A stretch of 64,000 nucleotides of DNA from Acinetobacter brisouii CIP 110357 (GTDB taxonomy: Bacteria > Pseudomonadota > Gammaproteobacteria > Pseudomonadales > Moraxellaceae), in NCBI RefSeq assembly GCF_000488275.1, contig NZ_KI530763.1, forward strand, positions 430,840-494,839. The letters are read 5' to 3'. Shown here one piece after another: positions 9,056 through 22,061 of this stretch. How positions within the stretch are numbered: the first letter of the stretch is position 1; every line of letters starts with the position of its first letter. A model generated the notes under the pieces. That model had not been told where the DNA came from. It searched no databases and saw nothing but the letters and a program-made list of their open reading frames with translations. The position numbers and the translations under genes were made by a program.

Positions 9056-9682
9056 TCATTCTTGCACTGGAGGAGAAGTCAGACTACCGTGTAATAACAT
9101 CGCTACGGTATGCTGAATTGCACGCTGGTGAAAGCTGCGATTACGTAAGGTTTTACCTAGAATAGCAGCAAATTGTGCATCAAAATCGGCATAACTTTGG
9201 GTAATTGACCATAAATTCAAAACAAATAACTCAGGATCTATGTGTGCCGCCATTTTACCTTCGGCCTGCCATTGCTGTAGCACTTTGAGTTTACGCTTGA
9301 CGTGTTTTTTAATTGAACCTTTCAGTACTGTCTGAATATATGGCGCGCCCTGAATAATTTCCAAAGCAAACAGTTTCGATGCTTTTGGATTCGTTCTTGA
9401 AAACTCAATTTTCTGGGTAATATATTGCGTTAAAATTTCCTCTGGAGCCAAGCCCGACTCAAACAATTGCAGTGGCTCAATCCATTTTTGAAGAACAGAC
9501 ATCAACACTTCAACGTACAGCGCCTCTTTATTTTCATAATAATAGAAAATATTCGACTTATGCATATGTGCCAGCTGAGCAATTTCATCCAGACTTGCCC
9601 CATTAAAACCGTACACAGAAAATACATCTAAGGCAGCACTTAAAAGTTGATTACGTTTTTGCGTACTTTTCTTTAGTTCCAT
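9056..9682 (-). CDS. TetR/AcrR-family regulator, RutR-like
   Basis: DNA-binding repressor of 208 residues. The N-terminal helix-turn-helix region runs through about residues 10-55 (GASLDEIAQLAHMHKSNIFY, then YYENKEALY). The C-terminal part resembles the RutR/YcdC ligand domain: VLQKWIEPL, the LFALEIIQGAP segment and LWSITQSYADF. RutR controls pyrimidine/purine catabolism in E. coli. No rut genes are seen here, so the ligand is unknown. It converges on the nucleosidase-like gene. The start at 9682 (MELKK) is preferred over an upstream GTG. Confidence 0.8.
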   Translation of the reverse strand: MELKKSTQKRNQLLSAALDVFSVYGFNGASLDEIAQLAHMHKSNIFYYYENKEALYVEVLMSVLQKWIEPLQLFESGLAPEEILTQYITQKIEFSRTNPKASKLFALEIIQGAPYIQTVLKGSIKKHVKRKLKVLQQWQAEGKMAAHIDPELFVLNLWSITQSYADFDAQFAAILGKTLRNRSFHQRAIQHTVAMLLHGSLTSPPVQE

Positions 9683-9810
9683 TGCCAACACAACAATTTC
9701 AGAGAAATGATTTTGATTGTAGAGCAATTCTGTGAATTTGTGCACTCATCTTGTCAGGAAAAGTGCTATTCCATAAAAATAAAATGGGATTTAAAAACTG
9801 CATCGAAATT

Positions 9811-11169
9811 TCAGATTATCTTTTTAAATACCAAGGAATTACGCTGATAGTTATATAGTGCTTGTCGAGCATTTGGTAAATCATCGACTGTGGCATGGCT
9901 AAAGCCATGTTCCAGAAACCAATGGGCTGTGCGTGTGGTTAAAACAAACAGCTGATGAATGTTTAACGTACGGGCTTTTTCTTCAAGGAAATGTAAAATC
10001 TGGCTACCACGATTTGACTTACGATAACTTGGGTGTACCGCCACGCAAGCAATTTCTGCTGACGCTATTTCATTTGCTGTCGTTGGAATCGGATACAGAG
10101 CCGCACAAGCCAAAATCGTTCCATCACGCTCAATCACTGCAAACTGATTAATCTCGGTTTCCAAGCGTTCACGCGAACGGTAGACTAAAATCCCCTGTTC
10201 TTCGAGTGGACGCAGTAAGTTAATTAACCCCCCAACATCCTGAATATTGGCCATACGTACTTCTTCATAATGCGCATCGGTCACCATTGTCCCTATCCCA
10301 TCACGGGTAAATAGCTCCTGAATTAATGCACCATCATGCGCATAAGGCAAAACATGTACCCGCTGTACCCCATTCAATGCCGCATCTTTTGCCCCTTGTA
10401 AATACAGCGCCATTTGACTCTGAGCTTGCTGATATTGGGTAATATATTGATCGAGTTGATGCGGTACAATTTCACGCTGCAACTGCCCTTGCGAGTTGAA
10501 TACCCCATTCTGATTACCCAAGAAAATCAGTTTTTCAGCTTTGAGCGCAATCGCAGTTTTAGTTGCTACTTCTTCCGCCAACAGGTTGAATACTTCACCC
10601 GTGGTTGAATAGCCCACTGGGCCTAACAAAACAATATTATGTCGTTCCAACAGACGGGTCATCGCATCGACATCGACACTACGCACCTCCCCTGTAAGTT
10701 GAAAGTCGATACCATCGCGAATGCCATATGGTTTTGCAGTCACCAAATTTCCCGATACCACATCAATACGCGCACCAAACATCGGAGAATTTGCTAATCC
10801 CATCGATAGTAACGCTTCGATTTGCATACGCGCTGCCCCCACCGCCTGCATCACGCAAGGCAACGCTTCACGAGTAGTAATCCGACGCACATCATGAAAT
10901 GGCGTTTGCAAATGCTGAATTTGTAGTTGGGCATTAATTTGCGGACGAGCGCCATATACCAGTACCAGACGAATACCCAACGAATGCAGTAATGCAATAT
11001 CATGAATAATATATTGAAAATTCTCATGCTGGATGGCTTCACCATCAAACATCACCACAAAGGTTTTATTACGATGTGCATTAATATACGGAGCGGAATG
11101 ACGAAACCAATGCAAATAATCCTGCGTATTTTGATGAACAATCGCAGTAGAATCTTGTATTTTTTGCAT
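9811..11169 (-). CDS. argA: Amino-acid N-acetyltransferase (N-acetylglutamate synthase)
   Basis: First step of arginine synthesis: acetyl-CoA + glutamate to N-acetylglutamate. 452 residues in two domains. An N-terminal amino-acid-kinase-like domain (about 1-290) has VLVYGARPQIN and LLGPVGYS. A C-terminal GNAT domain has CVAVHPSYRKSNRGSQIL, the acetyl-CoA loop. ArgA of this layout is normally feedback-inhibited by arginine at the kinase-like domain. The start at 11169 is preferred because MQKIQDS follows a GAGAT site. Its upstream region holds the candidate sRNA described separately. Confidence 0.93.
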   Translation of the reverse strand: MQKIQDSTAIVHQNTQDYLHWFRHSAPYINAHRNKTFVVMFDGEAIQHENFQYIIHDIALLHSLGIRLVLVYGARPQINAQLQIQHLQTPFHDVRRITTREALPCVMQAVGAARMQIEALLSMGLANSPMFGARIDVVSGNLVTAKPYGIRDGIDFQLTGEVRSVDVDAMTRLLERHNIVLLGPVGYSTTGEVFNLLAEEVATKTAIALKAEKLIFLGNQNGVFNSQGQLQREIVPHQLDQYITQYQQAQSQMALYLQGAKDAALNGVQRVHVLPYAHDGALIQELFTRDGIGTMVTDAHYEEVRMANIQDVGGLINLLRPLEEQGILVYRSRERLETEINQFAVIERDGTILACAALYPIPTTANEIASAEIACVAVHPSYRKSNRGSQILHFLEEKARTLNIHQLFVLTTRTAHWFLEHGFSHATVDDLPNARQALYNYQRNSLVFKKII

Positions 11170-11289
11170 GGTGATCTCAAAGGTATGGCATATCTCCAAT
11201 ATTCTAAACAAAAAACTGCGAAGAAACAGTGCTTGCAGCAGCTACATTTTGATGTGTTGATTAAATCGAATATTTGATTATTACAACGT

Positions 11290-11307
11290 TGTCAGCGATT
11301 GCTTACA
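11290..11307 (+). promoter_or_regulatory. Candidate GacA upstream activating sequence
   Basis: TGTCAGCGATTGCTTACA matches the Pseudomonas GacA box TGTAAG-N6-CTTACA at 11 of 12 fixed positions with exact spacing. It sits 33-60 bp before the likely start of the sRNA candidate. This is a sequence match only; whether the genome has gacS/gacA is not visible here. Confidence 0.55.
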
Positions 11308-11340
11308 TGAGTTACCGCTGTCAGCGGCTATAGTGCTCCT

Positions 11341-11495
11341 CTATTTTTTATTAATATAAAACCATACAGAAACAGGACGTTTCTTAATTAAAAGAATAAA
11401 AAATCTAGGTATGGAAACCTTATGGTACGACAAGGAGTTGTACCCTCGGTGAAGAATCAAAAAAAGCCTCAACAGGATGTTGAGGCTTTTTTTGC
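11341..11495 (+). ncRNA. Candidate CsrA/RsmA-binding small RNA
   Basis: There is no open frame here. Four stem-loops follow one another, each with GGA in its loop. They are AGAAAC/GTTTCT around AGGAC (11368-11384), AGGT/ACCT around ATGGAA (11407-11420), GGTACGAC/GTTGTACC around AAGGA (11424-11444), and a terminator stem closing on GGA within ACAGGATGT (11464-11488). The third stem pairs as RNA only on the plus strand (G-U versus A-C), which fixes the strand. The 5' end is uncertain: -10-like TATAGT (11329) or TATAAA (11355) would give about 155 or 130 nt. The region between argA and the EamA gene otherwise holds no gene. Confidence 0.55.
11461..11494. terminator. Bidirectional terminator (EamA transporter gene / candidate sRNA)
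   Basis: An 11-bp perfect stem AAGCCTCAACA with its complement, a 3-nt loop GGA, an A run before and a seven-T run after. It ends the minus-strand EamA gene and would end the plus-strand sRNA. Confidence 0.85.
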
Positions 11496-11496
11496 T

Positions 11497-12441
11497 TTAT
11501 ACCTGAGCTTTTTGCAATGTTTGCACACGCATGTATAAGCGGATCACCCAAAATACACCACCTAAAATACAACCGATTGCAATCGTTTCTAATAAACTTG
11601 GCAATCGCCCTGCAAAAATATAAGAATAACTACACGCAAACAATGTCTCAAAAACCATCAGTTGTCCCCCCAAACTAATTGGCAACCGTCTGGTTGAAGC
11701 ACTCCATAAAGCGTTCGCGACCCATGAACCTGCAATGGCCAAAAATAAACTCACAGCACCAAATGTCAGCCACTGCTGGGTCGTTTGCTGTAGAAACCAA
11801 GCTTTAGGCATAACAACAACTGTTAAAATCGCAGCAGGTAACGCGATTAAACCTGTCATAATTCCCATTAAACTTGACCATTCATGACTATTGAATGCAC
11901 TCTCTTTTAAATAACGTGCATTATGAATTGCAAACCATGACCAACTTCCAACCGCTGCAACAACACAAGCCATGCCAAAAATTCGCTGCGCAGTACTCGA
12001 ATGCACTCCTAAAAATACATCAGGAATAAAGTTAATCAGAATTAAGCCCAGCGCTACCATACACAGTGGCAGTTTTAGCTGTGAAAATGGCAAGCTCGAC
12101 TGCTCACCTCGCCCTAAAAAAGCAATCGACACAGGCATTAACCCATTAATCAATGACGTCATGGTAATTCCAGCAAACTGCACTGCCGTACCAATACAAG
12201 CAAAATACAAAATATTACCTGCAATCGAGAGCTGAATTAACTTATAAATATCTGCTTTACCAAGTTTTTTTATCAGTTTTTTTAAACTAGGCAATGCCAA
12301 AACTAAAGAAATCAGCCCATACAGCACAAAGCGTACGCTACTAATCAGTATCGGATTAAATTCAGGAATGAACCATGGGGCAACAATCGTTCCACCCCAT
12401 AAAGCACAGGCTAAAATCGCAAAAATAATGCCTTGTCGCAT
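11497..12441 (-). CDS. EamA/DMT-family transporter
   Basis: Inner-membrane permease of the drug/metabolite transporter superfamily, 314 residues with ten hydrophobic segments in two EamA repeats. The first repeat begins FAILACALWGGTIVAPWFIP. The second ends GCILGGVFWVIRLYMR, with a basic C-terminal tail that favours the cytoplasm. The substrate cannot be read from sequence. It is divergent from a LysR regulator across a 107-bp gap carrying a LysR-type box, so it is probably that regulator's target. Confidence 0.85.
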   Translation of the reverse strand: MRQGIIFAILACALWGGTIVAPWFIPEFNPILISSVRFVLYGLISLVLALPSLKKLIKKLGKADIYKLIQLSIAGNILYFACIGTAVQFAGITMTSLINGLMPVSIAFLGRGEQSSLPFSQLKLPLCMVALGLILINFIPDVFLGVHSSTAQRIFGMACVVAAVGSWSWFAIHNARYLKESAFNSHEWSSLMGIMTGLIALPAAILTVVVMPKAWFLQQTTQQWLTFGAVSLFLAIAGSWVANALWSASTRRLPISLGGQLMVFETLFACSYSYIFAGRLPSLLETIAIGCILGGVFWVIRLYMRVQTLQKAQV

Positions 12442-12494
12442 ACTGATTTTTCCTAAAAATAAAACAGCAGCATAAACAGATCACAACAAAATGA

Positions 12495-12509
12495 CTAAAG
12501 ATCATTTAG
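12495..12509. promoter_or_regulatory. LysR-type T-N11-A box between EamA gene and LysR gene
   Basis: CTAAAGATCATTTAG is a near-perfect palindrome containing T-N11-A, the usual LysR-regulator box. It lies 40 bp before the lysR start and 54 bp before the divergent transporter start, as for an autoregulated LysR/target pair. Confidence 0.5.
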
Positions 12510-12548
12510 AATCTACCCATTCCTCAAAGGAATAGCAGAGGGTTTAAA

Positions 12549-13442
12549 ATGAGTCGCTATATCAAAAAATTACCACCACTTGAAACCCTGATTGCATTTG
12601 AATCAGTAGGAAGGCATGGCAGCTTTACTCAAGCAGCAACCGAGCTGTACCTGACACAAAGTGCGGTCAGCAAGCAGATTCGGCAACTTGAAGATTCCTT
12701 AAAAATTCAGCTATTTGAACGCAAACCACGCGGTGTGGTACTGACGCCTGCGGGGGAAGAATTACATCAGACCACAGAACAGATCTTTGAAAAATTACAA
12801 CATAAAATCATTAAGTTACAGAAAACTCATCAACCAAACTGTGTCACTATTCTCGCAACGCACGCACTTACTCAATTTTGGTTATTTCCCAAATTGGTTG
12901 AATTTCATAAAGCGTATCCAGATATCACGGTACATGTCGATGCAATTAATACGATGGATGAATCCAGTTTCACCCAGTACGATCTCGGCATTTTATATGG
13001 TGCAGGACATTGGTCATCACTACACAGCCAATGCTTGATTCCCGAAGTTATCTACCCTGTAGCTCATCCTGATATCGATATTTCTCAGATTCATAGCTTA
13101 CAGGACTTAGCTGCCGTTCCTTTAGTGCAAATCAATGCCAGCGCATGGGACTGCTTAGATTGGAAGGACTGGTTTCAACACTTTAATATGCCTTACCAAA
13201 TTGCTTTGGGAAGCCCAACTTTCAATCAACTTACTCTGGCTTTTCATGCAGTACAACAAGGTATGGGGATAGGACTAGCGTGGAGCTTTATGGCAGATGA
13301 ACTGGTACATACAGGTAAACTACAACAGGTAACAAAATTTAAGTGTAATACAGGCAATGGAGAATTTTTAGTTTATGAAAAGCATCGTAAATTAAGTGAA
13401 GCAGCCCAAATTTTTCACGATTGGCTTATTAAATCAATTTAG
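12549..13442 (+). CDS. LysR-family transcriptional regulator, GcvA-like
   Basis: 297 residues. The N-terminal winged helix-turn-helix (about 8-66) reads LPPLETLIAFESVGRHGSFTQAA then LTQSAVSKQIRQLE, the GcvA/TrpI subgroup pattern. The C-terminal periplasmic-binding-protein-like effector domain starts near residue 95. The effector is unknown. An AGCAGAGGG ribosome site precedes the ATG. The divergent EamA transporter is the obvious candidate target. No downstream partner: the rRNA operon follows on the other strand. Confidence 0.87.
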   Translation: MSRYIKKLPPLETLIAFESVGRHGSFTQAATELYLTQSAVSKQIRQLEDSLKIQLFERKPRGVVLTPAGEELHQTTEQIFEKLQHKIIKLQKTHQPNCVTILATHALTQFWLFPKLVEFHKAYPDITVHVDAINTMDESSFTQYDLGILYGAGHWSSLHSQCLIPEVIYPVAHPDIDISQIHSLQDLAAVPLVQINASAWDCLDWKDWFQHFNMPYQIALGSPTFNQLTLAFHAVQQGMGIGLAWSFMADELVHTGKLQQVTKFKCNTGNGEFLVYEKHRKLSEAAQIFHDWLIKSI

Positions 13443-13533
13443 ACCTATTCACCATCATCATTTATCAAACTTTCTTTATTTTTTTAGGTGAACATCTAAA
13501 TAACTTTTAAACTAATCCATTTTAGGTATGCAT

Positions 13534-13570
13534 AAAAAAGCACCCCCTGCTCTATTGAGTCAGGGGGTGC
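13534..13570 (-). terminator. rRNA operon terminator (left rrn)
   Basis: The perfect 10-bp GC-rich stem GCACCCCCTG / CAGGGGGTGC is followed on the minus strand by six T. It is placed 10 bp after the 5S gene. Confidence 0.9.
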
Positions 13571-13581
13571 TTAGAATAATG

Positions 13582-13696
13582 AGCTGGCGATGACTTACTC
13601 TCACATGGGTAACCCCACACTACCATCAGCGCTAAGAGGTTTCACTTCTGAGTTCGGGAAGGGATCAGGTGGTTCACTCTTGCTATGGTCGCCAGC
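13582..13696 (-). rRNA. rrf: 5S ribosomal RNA (left rrn)
   Basis: 115 nt running from GCTGGCGACCATAG to ATCGCCAGCTC on the minus strand; the two ends pair as the 5S terminal helix. Internal hallmarks CCCGAACTCAGAAGTGAAAC are present. It is the last gene of the left rRNA operon. The right operon's 5S would lie just beyond the window. Confidence 0.95.
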
Positions 13697-13910
13697 ACAA
13701 CTGTTTATGGACATTTTCGGGTTTTATGCTCAGATCACGTTGATCTTGTTGCTACCGTACTGTGTACCAAATGAGTTATTAACAAATTGGTTAACTGAGT
13801 CGAATTTTATGTTCTAGCGTTTACTAAATCAAGTTCTTTGTTTCAGATCAGATTTAACTGATCTTTTATGAATCGATTTAAGCTTTATATACAACTGCTT
13901 GGGTGTTGTA

Positions 13911-16800
<2,890 letters not shown>

Positions 16801-17164
16801 TATACAACCCCAAACAGTCGTTATTACCTACAAGTAGTAATAAGACATGATCAATGATTTCTCATCAATCTCTTACAGTTTGAAGTACTGTGTATCTAAA
16901 CACTGTACAGCTTCAATCTAATTCATATACCAAAACGCTTGATTCAGTTAATTTGCTAGTTCTCATTTCATTCTTTCGAATGAATGAGTTGAACAATTTA
17001 TTTCAGACTCAATTTTACCAATCTGTTAATGAGTTAATGTGCCCTCGTCGGATCACACTAATACCGTGATACTTAAATCACAGAAGTTAATAAAATAAAA
17101 CCTTCAGGTTTTTCTCTTACTAAATTCTGTAATCTTTAGCTCGAACTCTAATCTTCAGAATTCG

Positions 17165-17240
17165 TGGTGGAGACTAGGAGAGTCGAACTCCTGACCTCCT
17201 GCGTGCAAAGCAGGCGCTCTACCAACTAAGCTAAGTCCCC
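17165..17240 (-). tRNA. tRNA-Ala(TGC), left rrn spacer
   Basis: 76 nt with encoded CCA. The anticodon loop TTTGCAC gives TGC, and the acceptor stem has the G3-U70 pair that identifies tRNA-Ala. It lies in the 16S-23S spacer. Confidence 0.97.
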
Positions 17241-17273
17241 AGCTTATATCATCAATTTATATCGAATTGTCTT

Positions 17274-17350
<77 letters not shown>

Positions 17351-17410
17351 ATTCGATATACCAGAAGAACAACTTGTTGTGGATTCTTACCAATCAATCC
17401 GTCTTTTCGT

Positions 17411-18947
<1,537 letters not shown>

Positions 18948-19244
18948 TAAAATCATTGCACTTTACTAAAAGTGCTAAATCTGGCTCATTAATCTTACTG
19001 ACTAAAAATTCGCTCAAATAAACTTCGAGAAATTTCTACCAATTCAATCAATGAAATATATATTCGACTGATCAACTGATAAAAATCCACACAAGTTGTT
19101 CTTCCAATTCTCTTAATGATCTTCTTTTTATTTCGTCAATAAAAAGACAACACAACTTCAAAATCCTTCACCCTAGAGCGAAGATTTGTTTCATCAATTG
19201 CGTTGGGATGAGTGCATTATAGGTGATTTTTTGCAGCACGCAAG
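18948..19244 (-). promoter_or_regulatory. Left rrn promoter and leader
   Basis: The minus strand has TTGCGT (19238-19243), a 16-bp spacer and perfect TATAAT (19216-19221), giving a leader of about 260 nt before 16S. There is a small hairpin just before 16S (GCACTTT / AAAGTGC). Leader sequence up to 19125 is shared with the right operon; the promoter is not. Confidence 0.75.
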
Positions 19245-19328
19245 TGCATTTTCATGCATGCTGCATCGAGTGTATTTATTTTACACAGCAAATAAAATTA
19301 AGATGTTGATATATATGTGTTTTATTTT

Positions 19329-19895
19329 TTATTTATTTTGCACGGCTTTGCTCACTATCTGCACACTTTGAATAATAATCGGCTTAACAGGTACATTTTG
19401 GTGCATACCATAATTTGTAGTTGGCACTTTAGAAATACGGTCAACAACATCCATACCTTTTGTCACCTTTCCAAATACTGCATAACCCGCATCAAAAGCA
19501 CTTCGATCTAATGCTTTATTGTTTGCAGTATTAATAAAAAACTGGCTTGTTGCTGAGTCTGGATCATTGGTTCGTGCCATTGCCAAAGTACCGCGGAGAT
19601 TTTTCAAACCATTGTAAGATTCATTTTTGATTGGGGGTTTTCCTGACTTCTCAGCCATGCGTAGATTAAGACCACCACCTTGAATCATGAATCCTGGAAT
19701 TACTCGATGAAATAATGTGCCTGAATAAAAGTTCGATTTAACGTAGTTTTTAAAGTTTTGGGTCGTAATCGGTGCTTGCTGGTCAAAAAGCTCTATTTCA
19801 ATATTGCCTGCATTGGTTTTCATTTGTACAAATGTATTTGCAAGCGCCATTTGCCCTGTGAGAAGTAATCCTAAACCTAATGTAATTTTCTTCAT
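19329..19895 (-). CDS. Exported cyclophilin-type peptidyl-prolyl isomerase
   Basis: 188 residues. The signal peptide at 1-19 ([13 protein letters not shown]) predicts a periplasmic enzyme, like E. coli PpiA. The cyclophilin domain shows [14 protein letters not shown] with the catalytic Arg, and SQFFIN. Compact bacterial type without extra domains. It lies between the rRNA promoter and an alpha/beta hydrolase on the same strand. A 98-bp gap holding a parS site separates it from the hydrolase, so co-transcription is uncertain. Confidence 0.9.
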   Translation of the reverse strand: MKKITLGLGLLLTGQMALANTFVQMKTNAGNIEIELFDQQAPITTQNFKNYVKSNFYSGTLFHRVIPGFMIQGGGLNLRMAEKSGKPPIKNESYNGLKNLRGTLAMARTNDPDSATSQFFINTANNKALDRSAFDAGYAVFGKVTKGMDVVDRISKVPTTNYGMHQNVPVKPIIIQSVQIVSKAVQNK

Positions 19896-19978
19896 GTCAT
19901 CAACCTTTAATTCATTATATAAAGTTGCATGAGTTTAATTGAGTTCTGTTTATTTTGCTTTTATATCTCTTTTATAGG

Positions 19979-19994
19979 TGTTCCACGTGAAACT
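19979..19994. promoter_or_regulatory. parS-like centromere site 1
   Basis: TGTTCCACGTGAAACT matches the bacterial parS consensus TGTTNCACGTGAAACA at all but the last base. It overlaps the final base of the hydrolase stop codon. Confidence 0.75.
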
Positions 19995-21046
19995 TAGATG
20001 ACAGTTTTTAAAAACTTATAAAATGTTTGACCTATATCTACAAGGTCTTTTTTAGCCTGAGCAGAAACCGATGTCAAGTTTATAAAACCGTGTGCTTGAT
20101 GCTGATAATTTTTATATTTTACTTTTACACCTGCATGATGCAAAAGCTGTGCATAGTGCTCCCCTTCATCATGTAAAACATCATGCCCTGCCGTGACAAT
20201 AAAAGCAGGTGCCAACTGCTTGAACTCACCATAAATTGGAGAAACCAGCGGATCATCTAAAGACAAATGATTTTGGAGTACATAGTGCTCAGTAACGCTG
20301 TCAATATCAGATTCGGTTAAGAGCAAACCTTCTTTATATTTAAAGAAAGAAGGATAACGACTTTTAAAATCAACTGCAGGGTAAATCAGAAGCTGGGCGA
20401 CAGGTGCTATTTTTTGTCGAGCTAGCCGCTGAGAAATAACAGTGCTGATATTGCCCCCAGCACTATCACCTGCAATAGCAATCGCATTTTTCATAATATT
20501 AAATTGGTGTTGGTTCTGCCAGACCCAACACCACGCAGCTTCACATACTGCTATCAGGTGCTGCGCGGATACGTCAGGCACTAAAGGGTAATCAATACTT
20601 AAGATTTGACAATGGCTATGTTTGCCAACCACGCGGCAGGCTTCATCATGCGTGTTCAGATCTCCCAGCATAAAGCCACCTCCATGATAAAATACAATCA
20701 TAGGGCATGGCTTATTTGGCATTGGGTGATAATGTCGGGCTGTGAGTGAACCTGAGTGCAATTGTAATTGTAAGTTTTGTACAAAGGGTAATGTAGTCGG
20801 CTTATATATAAGTTCTGCCATACTGCGCTGAAAGTTCTGACGCGATTGTATAAGATCAGGTTTAAGTAATCCCCGATACCCTTGTTGATATTGATATGCC
20901 ATCAGGCATTGTAAAACAGGATCCAGTTGTGGGTAACTGTAGGGATAGCTCAGCCAATCTACCAAGCGGCGTTGTAATTGTTTTGGTGTGTAATTCAGGC
21001 TGCGAGCGAGCAACGCTGTTCTTTTTTCCCAAAGATGATGCAACAT
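19994..21046 (-). CDS. Alpha/beta hydrolase, HSL-type esterase/lipase
   Basis: 350 residues with no signal peptide. The hormone-sensitive-lipase signature is complete. HGGG forms the oxyanion hole (YHGGGFMLGD) and GDSAGG carries the nucleophile Ser. The Asp is expected in the TAGHDVLHDEG region and the His in YQHQAHGF. The substrate is unknown; such enzymes hydrolyse short- to medium-chain esters. ATG at 21046 is chosen over a GTG three codons upstream. Confidence 0.87.
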   Translation of the reverse strand: MLHHLWEKRTALLARSLNYTPKQLQRRLVDWLSYPYSYPQLDPVLQCLMAYQYQQGYRGLLKPDLIQSRQNFQRSMAELIYKPTTLPFVQNLQLQLHSGSLTARHYHPMPNKPCPMIVFYHGGGFMLGDLNTHDEACRVVGKHSHCQILSIDYPLVPDVSAQHLIAVCEAAWCWVWQNQHQFNIMKNAIAIAGDSAGGNISTVISQRLARQKIAPVAQLLIYPAVDFKSRYPSFFKYKEGLLLTESDIDSVTEHYVLQNHLSLDDPLVSPIYGEFKQLAPAFIVTAGHDVLHDEGEHYAQLLHHAGVKVKYKNYQHQAHGFINLTSVSAQAKKDLVDIGQTFYKFLKTVI

Positions 21047-21097
21047 AATAGTCACTCAACCCAATTCTTTTTATTTAGATCATTATCTTTATAGCAT

Positions 21098-21139
21098 AAA
21101 AGATATGGATCACAGCGAGTGCCACAATCCATATCTTTT
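21098..21139. terminator. Hairpin between hydrolase and lipoprotein genes
   Basis: A 13-bp perfect stem AAAAGATATGGAT with its complement and a 16-nt loop, with T-rich sequence on the plus-strand side. It probably ends the lipoprotein transcript. Confidence 0.5.
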
Positions 21140-21178
21140 GTTTTTTCATCAAGTGCTGTTGTTTATGGCACGACTGAA

Positions 21179-21415
21179 TTATTGCATGTTGGTTGCAGGT
21201 GTATTGCTCGCTGGAGTTAATGTTTGCTGCATACTGGCATCAGTACTTGCTGAATCTGAAGCAACCGAGTTCGGTGTTTGATTATCGGCTGAAGCATTCA
21301 TTGGAGATGTTTCAGTCGTTGTTGGTGCATCTGGTTTTACTTCATGTGAAGCACAGCCCACAGCTGAAAATGTAAACCCTGCAGCGGTTAATGAGAATAT
21401 TGCTAATTTTTTCAT
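21179..21415 (-). CDS. Small Ser/Thr/Pro-rich lipoprotein
   Basis: 78 residues. The N-terminus is a lipoprotein signal peptide ending in the lipobox-like SAVGC-A (Cys at about residue 21). The mature part is low-complexity, rich in Ser, Thr, Pro, Asn and Ala, with no recognisable domain. It is probably an anchored disordered peptide; its function is unknown. The start is ATG at 21415 with GAGAGTGAAG before it. A GTG two codons upstream is less likely. Confidence 0.7.
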   Translation of the reverse strand: MKKLAIFSLTAAGFTFSAVGCASHEVKPDAPTTTETSPMNASADNQTPNSVASDSASTDASMQQTLTPASNTPATNMQ

Positions 21416-21922
21416 CTTCACTCTCGTATTTAAAAATTAAAAAACTTCAAAAGAAAAACTCGTAAACGAGCTGTTGCATCATGGCGAAGTTTAAAAATGG
21501 AAAATACGCTTTAAATGCTATGTTTTTTTAATAACCTTTATAGTTATTGGTCGCTTATGTTATTTAGCCTCGACTTCGCTACATTGTAACCGAGTATTGA
21601 CGCTTCCCAAGCGTAAGATTACTACATTCATATTTAACAGAATTCGGCACGAGAGATTTCAGTTTCAATCTTAATTTTTTTCAAATTTTCTTTTATAAAA
21701 AAACAACGTAGTTTTAACAGTTTTTGAGAATAATTTTCACATAATGGCGGGTTTGATATTGATCTAAAAGATCGCCATGACATTATGTTTTTATGATGTA
21801 ACTTTCCTACCTCTGACAACATCAGTGCAAATCCACAACACTATAATTAATGGATATAAGGGATAAAAAACCTGTCATTTTCTTCAATCTGTAAAATTAA
21901 AAGCTTTAAATCAAACTGAGTG
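21416..21922. other. Non-coding gap before the grpE promoter
   Basis: I see no convincing gene in these 500 bases. They hold a CTCGT/ACGAG hairpin near 21460, a 14-bp match to a cDNA-library EcoRI adaptor (21640-21653), and a larger imperfect hairpin at 21739-21788 followed by five T. Short open frames here have no ribosome site or recognisable protein. Confidence 0.6.
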
Positions 21923-21950
21923 CTTGAATTTTCCTGTACAGCCCATATTT
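21923..21950 (+). promoter_or_regulatory. Sigma-32 (heat-shock) type promoter of grpE
   Basis: CTTGAAT, 12 bp, then CCCATATTT closely resembles the RpoH consensus CTTGAAA-N-CCCCATNT. It lies about 110 bp before the grpE start. Confidence 0.65.
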
Positions 21951-22061
21951 CTCTAACAGCAAAAGAAAACCCAAACCATGGCAGTTCAGAATTTATGCAG
22001 TTGCACCACTGATGCCGAAGGACTGTACATGTTTAAAAACCTTTTTAAGCGGAGATCATCA

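Noticed and set aside
21580..21625. ACGCTTCCCAAGCGT hairpin, looking like a tRNA-Gly(CCC) anticodon arm
   Set aside because: No matching acceptor stem, D-arm or TTCGA-type T-arm around it on either strand, so not a tRNA; at best a chance hairpin.
21634..21822. 62-codon open frame on the minus strand before grpE
   Set aside because: No ribosome site, low-complexity composition, and it crosses the hairpin and adaptor-like sequence; no protein features.
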